From: JASHPR01 sp963815375
GTDB lineage: Bacteria; Actinomycetota; Actinomycetes; Streptosporangiales; Streptosporangiaceae
Assembly (NCBI GenBank): GCA_963815375.1
Contig: CAWFGX010000002.1
Location: 682,001-746,000 of the forward strand
DNA length: 64,000 nt
Reading direction: 5' to 3'
The position numbers were made by a program, and so were the translations under genes. Shown piece by piece: positions 58,447 to 64,000 of this stretch; positions within the stretch are counted from its first letter, which is position 1, and each line of letters opens with the position of its first letter. The notes beneath the pieces are model-generated. The model had not been told where the DNA came from and ran no database searches. It saw only the letters and a program-made list of their open reading frames with translations.

Positions 58447-59789
58447 AGCCGCACCGCCCCGTCCCCGTGCCACACGGTCAGCGGGGTCAGACCGTCCGCG
58501 CTCCACTCGCCGGCGACCGTGACCGGGTTCCCGCCTGATACCGCGAGCAGCAGCCACAGCGAGTCCCGCCCCAGCAGCGGCAGCACGGCCCCCGACGCAT
58601 CCACCAGATGCCAGCGGTCGCCCGGTGACGGCGGCACCACCGGCGTGCCGGCCAGCAGCGCAGGCCACTCGGTCAGCCACGGGTCCAGTTCCAGCGCGGC
58701 CGCCCAGTGGCCCAGCAGCGCTGCGATCCCGCCGCCGGGTAGCTCCGGCTGCCCGCTCGGCTCCGGCGCGCTGCGGTCCTCCCCGATCGCCGCCCGCAGC
58801 GGCGGCTGGCCCGGGTAGTAGTGGAGGTCAGCGCGGATTTCGTCACCCGCGGTGAGCACGGCCTCTGTGGTCCCGGGAAAACTGCCGGCTGGGCCTGCTG
58901 CGAACGACAGCAGCAGGGCAAAACCTCCGGTCTCGCGCCCGCGCAGCCAGACCCGGCGGGCCGGCACCGGCGCGTCCAGCACGTCACGCGTACCTAGTAC
59001 CTGCCAGCGGTCACTGACCGCTGGTGTGGCGAGCACGTCCTCCCGGGTGGTGGTGTAACCGACCCTGGACCTGACGACCGCGGCGAGGCCGGGCGACAGG
59101 CACTCGACCTGGTCGTAGGCGCGGGCCAGCAGGTGCAGTTGGGCGTACTCGCCGAGCAGCCTGCCCGGCCACCCAGTCCCTGACGCCGGGATCGACGCGA
59201 GCCGGCGGAGCGCTCCGGCCAGGCCGGGAGCCTGGGCGTCGACCATTCGCGCCGCGATTGGCTCGGCGTGCCGGTACCCGCCGGCCTGCGCGCCGGACAG
59301 CCCGGCCCGGACCTGGTCCCGCAGCCACATCTGCAGCTCCGCCACTCCGGCCGAGACGCGCCGGGCCCGCTGCTCCGCCCGGCGGGCAGCGCCAGCCTCA
59401 TCCTTGACCTTGCCACCGGCGTCGCCGCCAGCCCGGCGCTCTGTCCTGGCCCGCGCCGAGGCCACCCGGCTGGCCTGCCACGCGCGGGCGTAGCCGGACG
59501 GTCCCCCCGCGTCGGGCACCGCGCTGCCGGCCCAGGCGAGCAGCAGCCCAAGCGCGTGCTTGCACGGGAACTTCCGTGACGGGCACGAGCACTTGTAGGC
59601 CGGGCCGGTCAGGTCGACGATCGTCTGGTACGGGTTCTTGCCTGATCCAGCGCACAGGCCCCAGACGAGGTTGCCAGCGGCGCCCCAGCCGGTCCAGGAG
59701 GCCGCCCGGGCCAGCCCGGCCCCGGCACGCCGTGACGTCTCGTCCGGCGCGAGCGCCAGCACCCGCTGCGCGCCCCATCGCGTTGACAT
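58443..59789 (-). CDS. SWIM zinc-finger protein
   Basis: The 448-residue protein carries a SWIM zinc finger near its N-terminus: Cys67, Cys69, Cys76, His78 in KCSCPSRKFPCKHALGL (CxCxnCxH). A basic helical region (about 95-150) and a long alpha/beta C-terminal part follow. The start used is ATG 59789; a GTG at 59798 is possible. SWIM domains bind DNA or proteins. It is the first gene of the five-gene operon SWIM - DUF5691 - MoxR - DUF5682 - VWA; the first four are joined by four-base overlaps. Confidence 0.9.
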   Translation of the reverse strand: MSTRWGAQRVLALAPDETSRRAGAGLARAASWTGWGAAGNLVWGLCAGSGKNPYQTIVDLTGPAYKCSCPSRKFPCKHALGLLLAWAGSAVPDAGGPSGYARAWQASRVASARARTERRAGGDAGGKVKDEAGAARRAEQRARRVSAGVAELQMWLRDQVRAGLSGAQAGGYRHAEPIAARMVDAQAPGLAGALRRLASIPASGTGWPGRLLGEYAQLHLLARAYDQVECLSPGLAAVVRSRVGYTTTREDVLATPAVSDRWQVLGTRDVLDAPVPARRVWLRGRETGGFALLLSFAAGPAGSFPGTTEAVLTAGDEIRADLHYYPGQPPLRAAIGEDRSAPEPSGQPELPGGGIAALLGHWAAALELDPWLTEWPALLAGTPVVPPSPGDRWHLVDASGAVLPLLGRDSLWLLLAVSGGNPVTVAGEWSADGLTPLTVWHGDGAVRL

Positions 59790-60021
59790 GTCGAACACAC
59801 TATCGGCAGCCTACGACACGTCAGATAGCCTCGGCATACAGGCATCGACGCGGCCAGACCGGAGCTTGACGCCACCGACGTGGGTCAGGCTGCCTGCGTT
59901 TGAGCCAACAGCTGAATGTTCTGTGTAGTTTTGGGGTATTCTCCGGCCTCCAGCTCGTTGGCAGATCGTATGGGTCGCTAAGCTGTGCGGGCACAATCTT
60001 CGCCGGGGAGGAACGGACGCT

Positions 60022-60525
60022 ATGGGTGACGTCACCGGGATCGAGCGGACGCTGGTGCTGCTCAAGCCCGACGCGGTGGCTAGAGGCCTGGTCGGAAAGG
60101 TACTGACGCGCTTCGAGGACGCGCTCCTGAAGATCGTCGCTTGCAAGATGGTCAGAATGGACGCGGACCTGAACCGCCAGCACTATTTTGACCTTGAGGA
60201 GCGCTTCGGGCCTGCCGTGTACAACGTCGTCGCGGCCTTCATGGAGACCGGCCCGGTGCTGGCGATCGTGCTCGAGGGCGTCGAGGCGGTCGCGGTCGTG
60301 CGCAAGCTGGTCGGTGCGACGTACCCGGACCAGGCCACGCCGGGCACGATCCGCGGCGACTACGCGCACCAGAGCAAGGCTTACGCCAACGCCAACGGAC
60401 TGGCCGTCGCCAACCTCGTGCACGCGTCCGCCAGCCCGGCGGAGGCCAAGCGCGAGATCGATGTCTGGTTCAATGAGCGCGACATGCACGAGTACCAGAC
60501 GCTGGCGGAGAAGTACGTCTCCTGA
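60022..60525 (+). CDS. ndk: Nucleoside diphosphate kinase family protein
   Basis: The 167-residue protein shows the NDK fold: TLVLLKPDAVARGLVG, a GTIRGDYA loop and the phosphorylated His134 in NLVHASASPAEAKREIDVWF. NDK transfers the gamma-phosphate from ATP to NDPs through a phosphohistidine. It is longer than the usual 135-150 residues, and the segment after the active His reads HASAS rather than HGSDS, as in a diverged NDK subgroup. GGGGAGGAA precedes the ATG. The UDP-glucose dehydrogenase gene follows in the same direction; a second, canonical ndk may exist elsewhere in the genome. Confidence 0.85.
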   Translation: MGDVTGIERTLVLLKPDAVARGLVGKVLTRFEDALLKIVACKMVRMDADLNRQHYFDLEERFGPAVYNVVAAFMETGPVLAIVLEGVEAVAVVRKLVGATYPDQATPGTIRGDYAHQSKAYANANGLAVANLVHASASPAEAKREIDVWFNERDMHEYQTLAEKYVS

Positions 60526-60579
60526 CTCATCCGTAGCCAGGCCCACTCACTACGACCAGCGCGAACCAGAAGGGCGACT

Positions 60580-61938
60580 ATGCCATCCCGCATTACCGTC
60601 CTCGGCACCGGCTACCTGGGCGCAACCCACGCCGCGTGCATGGCCGAGCTGGGATTCGAGGTCCTGGGCCTGGACGTGAACCCCGACCAGGTCAGCGCTC
60701 TGGCCAAGGGTGTCCTGCCGTTCCACGAGCCAGGGCTGGAAGAACTGCTGCGCAAGAGCCTGGACTCCGGCAGGCTGAGCTTCACCACCAGCTACGAAGA
60801 AGCTGCCGCCTTCGGTGACGTGCACTTCATATGCGTAGGAACGCCGCAGCAGAGCGGCTCTTCCGGCGCCGACCTGTCGCACGTGCTTGCCTGCGTCGAC
60901 GCTCTGGCGCCGAACCTAACCCGGCCGTGCCTCGTAGTCGGCAAGTCCACCGTCCCTGTCGGGACCGCCGAGATTCTCGCTGAGCGCCTGGCCACGCTCG
61001 CCCCTGCCGGGCCCGGGGCCGAAGTCGCGTGGAACCCTGAGTTCCTGCGCGAGGGACACGCCGTCGCCGACACGATGCGGCCGGACCGGATCGTGGCTGG
61101 GGTGGCCTCAGCCAGAGCCGAGGCGATCCTGCGCGAGGTCTACGCCGGGCCGCTGGCGGATGGGGTGCCGTTCCTGGTCACCAGCCTGCCCACGGCTCAG
61201 CTCGTCAAGGTCGCGGCCAACGCGTTCCTCGCCACCAAGGTCTCGTTCATCAACGCGATGGCCGAGGTCTGCGAGGCATCAGGGGCCGACGTGGTGCCGC
61301 TGGCCCAGGCGCTGTCCTATGACCAGCGGATCGGCGGCCGGTTCCTCGTGCCCGGGCTCGGGTTCGGAGGCGGCTGCCTGCCCAAGGACATCCGCGCGTT
61401 CGGGTCCACGGCCCGGGAACTCGGTGTCGGGTCGGTCAGCGCGTGGCTGGACGAGGTTGACGCGATCAACCTTCGGCGGCGCGCCCGCATGGTGGACCTG
61501 GCCCTGGACCTGGCCGGCGGGTCGCTGGAGGGCCGCTCCGTGGGAGTGCTGGGCTGCTCGTTCAAGCCCAGCTCCGACGACATCCGGGACTCCCCGGCGC
61601 TGGACGTCGCCGGATCGGTGCACGGGCTCGGAGCACGGGTCACCGTCTACGACCCGGCCGCCATGGACCGGGCCCGCCGGCTGCACCCCGAGCTGGACTA
61701 CGCCGACTCGATGCTGGAGGCAGCCACCGACGCCGACGTGCTGCTGCTGCTCACCGAGTGGCCCGAGTTCGTCGACGCGGACCCCGGCCAGCTCGGCAAG
61801 GTCGTGGCGCAGCGCAACATCGCCGACGGCCGCAGCGCCCTGGACCCCGACCGGTGGCTGGCCGCTGGCTGGCGCTACCGCGCCCTCGGCCGTCCCGCCC
61901 TGCCCGCCACCACCGATAGCATTTCCGTTACCGGTTGA
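60580..61938 (+). CDS. ugd: UDP-glucose 6-dehydrogenase
   Basis: The 452-residue protein belongs to the UDP-glucose/GDP-mannose dehydrogenase family, oxidising UDP-glucose to UDP-glucuronate with two NAD. It has the N-terminal Rossmann loop VLGTGYLGATHA, the FHEPGLEELL and VGTPQ segments, NPEFLREGHAV, the catalytic Cys266 in GFGGGCLPKD, and the C-terminal UDP-binding domain with LGCSFKPSSDDIRDSPALDV. The ribosome site GAAGGGCGA is good. The product is used for polysaccharides, glycosylation or teichuronic-type polymers. It is next to ndk. Confidence 0.93.
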   Translation: MPSRITVLGTGYLGATHAACMAELGFEVLGLDVNPDQVSALAKGVLPFHEPGLEELLRKSLDSGRLSFTTSYEEAAAFGDVHFICVGTPQQSGSSGADLSHVLACVDALAPNLTRPCLVVGKSTVPVGTAEILAERLATLAPAGPGAEVAWNPEFLREGHAVADTMRPDRIVAGVASARAEAILREVYAGPLADGVPFLVTSLPTAQLVKVAANAFLATKVSFINAMAEVCEASGADVVPLAQALSYDQRIGGRFLVPGLGFGGGCLPKDIRAFGSTARELGVGSVSAWLDEVDAINLRRRARMVDLALDLAGGSLEGRSVGVLGCSFKPSSDDIRDSPALDVAGSVHGLGARVTVYDPAAMDRARRLHPELDYADSMLEAATDADVLLLLTEWPEFVDADPGQLGKVVAQRNIADGRSALDPDRWLAAGWRYRALGRPALPATTDSISVTG

Positions 61939-62042
61939 CGCGCCGCCTTGGCCGGATTGTGCTAACGGAACAGCGAGCGGAGGTTCTGTGGGCCGGCTCT
62001 CGGGCCGGATGAACTTACCGTTTCAGGGAAGTACGTGGTGCT

Positions 62043-62846
62043 ATGTGTCGGCTTCTTGGTTACTGCGCCCGGGATGAGGCGGCGTCGCTCGCCGAGATAA
62101 TCGGCGAAGACGGGCTTAACGACTTCACGCGGCTGTCGGCGTATCACCGCGACGGCTGGGGCATGGCCTGGTACGACGGCCGCCACCCGCAGACGGAGAA
62201 GTCATCGCTGCGAGCGGCCGATGACCGGCGCTACGACGAACTGGCCCATCTGCGGCTCGGTGACCTCGGGCTAGTACACCTGCGCAATGCCACTCCTGGC
62301 CTGCCGATCCGGGAGTCCAACTCGCACCCGTTCTGCCGGGGTGAGTTCACGATGGCGCACAACGGCGCGATCCACCCGCAGAGCCGGCTCGGTGAACTGC
62401 TGCCGCCTGCCTGGGCGCAGCAGCTCACCGGAAACACCGACAGCGAGCGTTACTTCCTGTACGTGATGTCGCGCCTGGAGCGGTGCGGCGGCGACATGCT
62501 CACCGCGCTTGCCGACACCCTGGCGCATCTTGACCGGCTGTTCTACTCGACCAGCCTGAACGCGATGTTCCTGACGCCGGACGCGCTCTATGCCGTCTGC
62601 TGGTATGACCCGGGCAGCGTTCCGGCCGGCGCTGTGGCGCAGCAGGGTTACCAGGGGCCGCCAGAGCGCTATTTCGACCTCGGCTACTGCGAGACTCCCG
62701 GCTCTGTGGTCGTCGCATCGTCGGGCTGGCCAAGGCCTGAGTGGACCTACCTGCCCAACCGTCACGTGCTGGTCGTCGACCGGGCCACGCTGACCGTGAC
62801 CACCCACGGCCTCGAGTCCGCCAGCGAGCCCGTCCCCGCAACCTGA
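62043..62846 (+). CDS. Class II glutamine amidotransferase
   Basis: The 267-residue protein begins MCRLLGYCA. After removal of Met the nucleophile is Cys2, and RLSAYHRDGWGMAWY, RNATPGLPIRESNSHPF and MAHNGAIHP are the class II amidotransferase hallmarks (EgtC/YafJ type). It releases ammonia from glutamine or a gamma-glutamyl compound. No partner synthetase is adjacent and no ergothioneine genes are visible, so the specific role is unknown. It is separated from ugd by about 100 bases. Confidence 0.9.
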   Translation: MCRLLGYCARDEAASLAEIIGEDGLNDFTRLSAYHRDGWGMAWYDGRHPQTEKSSLRAADDRRYDELAHLRLGDLGLVHLRNATPGLPIRESNSHPFCRGEFTMAHNGAIHPQSRLGELLPPAWAQQLTGNTDSERYFLYVMSRLERCGGDMLTALADTLAHLDRLFYSTSLNAMFLTPDALYAVCWYDPGSVPAGAVAQQGYQGPPERYFDLGYCETPGSVVVASSGWPRPEWTYLPNRHVLVVDRATLTVTTHGLESASEPVPAT

Positions 62847-62868
62847 CACTGGCGGATTCGCGGCGGCG

Positions 62869-63075
62869 CTAGCTCGTGTGGGTGGGACGCTGCTGACCGC
62901 GACGCTGGCCTACTACCGCCAGGTAGCGCTCCAGAGCGTTGACGTGCGCCTTGCGGTCATAGCGCTGCCAGTACGCGACCGAGGCCACGAAGGCCAGCCC
63001 AGCGAGGACCACCACTCCGACGCTGATGCCCAGCCAGATGAGCGTCGCGTCCACGGCCTGTGTGCCGATGACCAT
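62869..63075 (-). CDS. Small membrane protein
   Basis: The 68-residue product (from ATG 63075; a GTG at 63087 is possible) contains one long hydrophobic helix (LIWLGISVGVVVLAGLAFVA) followed by a basic amphipathic tail (RYDRKAHVNALERYLAVV). It is convergent with the amidotransferase gene. No family is recognised. Confidence 0.6.
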   Translation of the reverse strand: MVIGTQAVDATLIWLGISVGVVVLAGLAFVASVAYWQRYDRKAHVNALERYLAVVGQRRGQQRPTHTS

Positions 63076-63344
63076 TCCAACCACCACCCCGTCATGTTTA
63101 CACCGTTTACATGACCATTATGCGCAGGGAAGTGAACAGCGTCAACATCTAGCCGGCCTGGCTCATCTCACCGGGACAGTTACGGACAGCCACGCGGGGC
63201 CTGGTTGCCTTCCGGCAGTTCTCGGCCAGGTTTCCGGGCACGCCGGAACCCTGTCTTTCATGATCGTGGAGCAAGACCCACGGCATGAGTGGGTTTCGGT
63301 CCTCGGTCCATGAAACGGTGCTCCCAGGGGCGCCAGGGCGCGCG

Positions 63345-63998
63345 TCAGGGCGGGCGCGGGCCGATGCCGTCGGTGAGGATGTCCAAGGTGCGCTCGACCA
63401 CCACGGCCTGCTCGGCGGCAGCCAATCCGGCTAGCGGCCCGTCGACCATGAGCGTCGCCAGGCCGTGCACGGAAGCCCAGAACACGATCGGGGCGACCGG
63501 GCGCCGTCGCTCGTCAAGCAGGCCGACGGCCACAAGGTCGTCGAGGGCCTGCGACAGGATCTGGTACGGCCGCGTCGCCGCGATCCGCGCCCTGACCTCG
63601 CCGGGTTCCTGGCCGGGCGCGCCGTCGGGCCTGCAGAACGCGGTGCGGAACAGCCCAGGGTTGGCGCGGGCGAAGCCGACGTAGGCCAGGCCGAGGTTCC
63701 GGAACCGGCGCAGTGCCTCGCTCGCCGGATCAGCCAGCGGCTCGCCGCTGACCAGGCCGTCGTGCAGGGCGTCGGCTAGCGCAGCCACCGCCCGCTGCTT
63801 GACCGCCTGCAGCAGCTCGCCGTGCCCGACGAAATGCCGGTACGCCGCCGCGGCGGAGACGCCCACCCGGCGCGCCGCCTCGCGGAGCACAACCGCCTCC
63901 GGGCCGCCGTCGCGGGCCAGGTCGGTTGCGGCGTCAGCGAGCGCGTTTGGCAGGTCACCGTGGTGATACCCGGCCCGCCCGGCGCGGCTGGTTGTCAT
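63345..63998 (-). CDS. TetR-family transcriptional regulator
   Basis: The 217-residue protein is a TetR regulator: helix-turn-helix at about residues 12-60 (YHHGDLPNALADAATDLARD, REAARRVGVSAAAAYRHFVG) and an alpha-helical ligand-binding domain of the TetR_C_33 type (LGLAYVGFARANPGLFRTAF). The ATG at 63998 lies two bases from the window edge, so its upstream region is not visible. The target and ligand are unknown. Confidence 0.9.
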   Translation of the reverse strand: MTTSRAGRAGYHHGDLPNALADAATDLARDGGPEAVVLREAARRVGVSAAAAYRHFVGHGELLQAVKQRAVAALADALHDGLVSGEPLADPASEALRRFRNLGLAYVGFARANPGLFRTAFCRPDGAPGQEPGEVRARIAATRPYQILSQALDDLVAVGLLDERRRPVAPIVFWASVHGLATLMVDGPLAGLAAAEQAVVVERTLDILTDGIGPRPP

Positions 63999-64000
63999 CC

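Overview
The window is high-GC DNA with frequent GTG (and one TTG) starts, many 1-4 base stop/start overlaps, ABC-2 exporters, SARP regulators, DUF1707, DUF5709, DUF6510, DUF5682 and DUF5691 families and an LLM-class (F420-type) oxidoreductase. This points to an actinomycete chromosome, probably a filamentous, secondary-metabolite-producing one. No rRNA, tRNA, CRISPR array, transposase or phage module was recognised.

Layout. 1-6.7 kb: a LacI-type regulator with three operator-like repeats, a class I methyltransferase, an exonuclease III-type nuclease, and a small run encoding an acidic DUF5709 protein, a sulfite-oxidase-like molybdoenzyme, its probable flavin reductase partner and a zinc-ribbon DUF6510 protein. 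5.7-14.4 kb: a Tat-exported protein, a double VOC protein, an AAA+ ATPase/TPR pair, a PspC-domain histidine kinase with its NarL-type regulator and a coupled 38-residue ORF, PspC and DUF1707 proteins, and an ATP-dependent DNA ligase. 14.7-19.5 kb: a DHA2-type exporter, a small unknown gene, a repeat-rich alanine protein paired with an XRE regulator, and an amidohydrolase.

19.7-32.9 kb is the most distinctive region, a compact candidate natural-product locus. It has two SARP activators, a TetR regulator, a sugar-phosphate cyclase closest by motif to 2-deoxy-scyllo-inosose (DOI) synthase, a bicupin, an SDR, a single cupin, a DoxX-like membrane protein, a LacI regulator interrupted by an amber codon, a three-gene ABC-2 exporter and an alpha/beta hydrolase. 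A perfect 17-base sequence is shared by the cyclase promoter and the exporter promoter, which ties biosynthesis and export together. No aminotransferase or glycosyltransferase is present, so this is not a textbook 2-deoxystreptamine cluster.

33-40 kb: a 15-base minisatellite, a small beta-rich protein, an ECF sigma factor with two VOC proteins, a BNR-repeat protein followed by a MoaD/ThiS-like protein (joined here by a one-base frameshift), an FMN alpha-hydroxyacid oxidase with a GntR regulator, a GNAT acetyltransferase and an SDR. 40.6-51.3 kb: a 1375-residue DUF4011-type helicase with a C-terminal nuclease-like domain (candidate defence or repair protein), several membrane proteins, an M41-like HEAGH protein coupled to a channel-like protein, a MmcQ/YjbR protein and a frameshifted LLM oxidoreductase. 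51.3-59.8 kb: a PAP2 phosphatase and a conserved coupled operon SWIM - DUF5691 - MoxR AAA - DUF5682 - VWA. 60-64 kb: a nucleoside diphosphate kinase, a UDP-glucose dehydrogenase, a class II glutamine amidotransferase, a small membrane protein and a TetR regulator.

Three genes are broken by single-base events (amber codon at 26436, extra base near 36815, extra base near 50618). Either these are real pseudogenes or the assembly carries residual errors.
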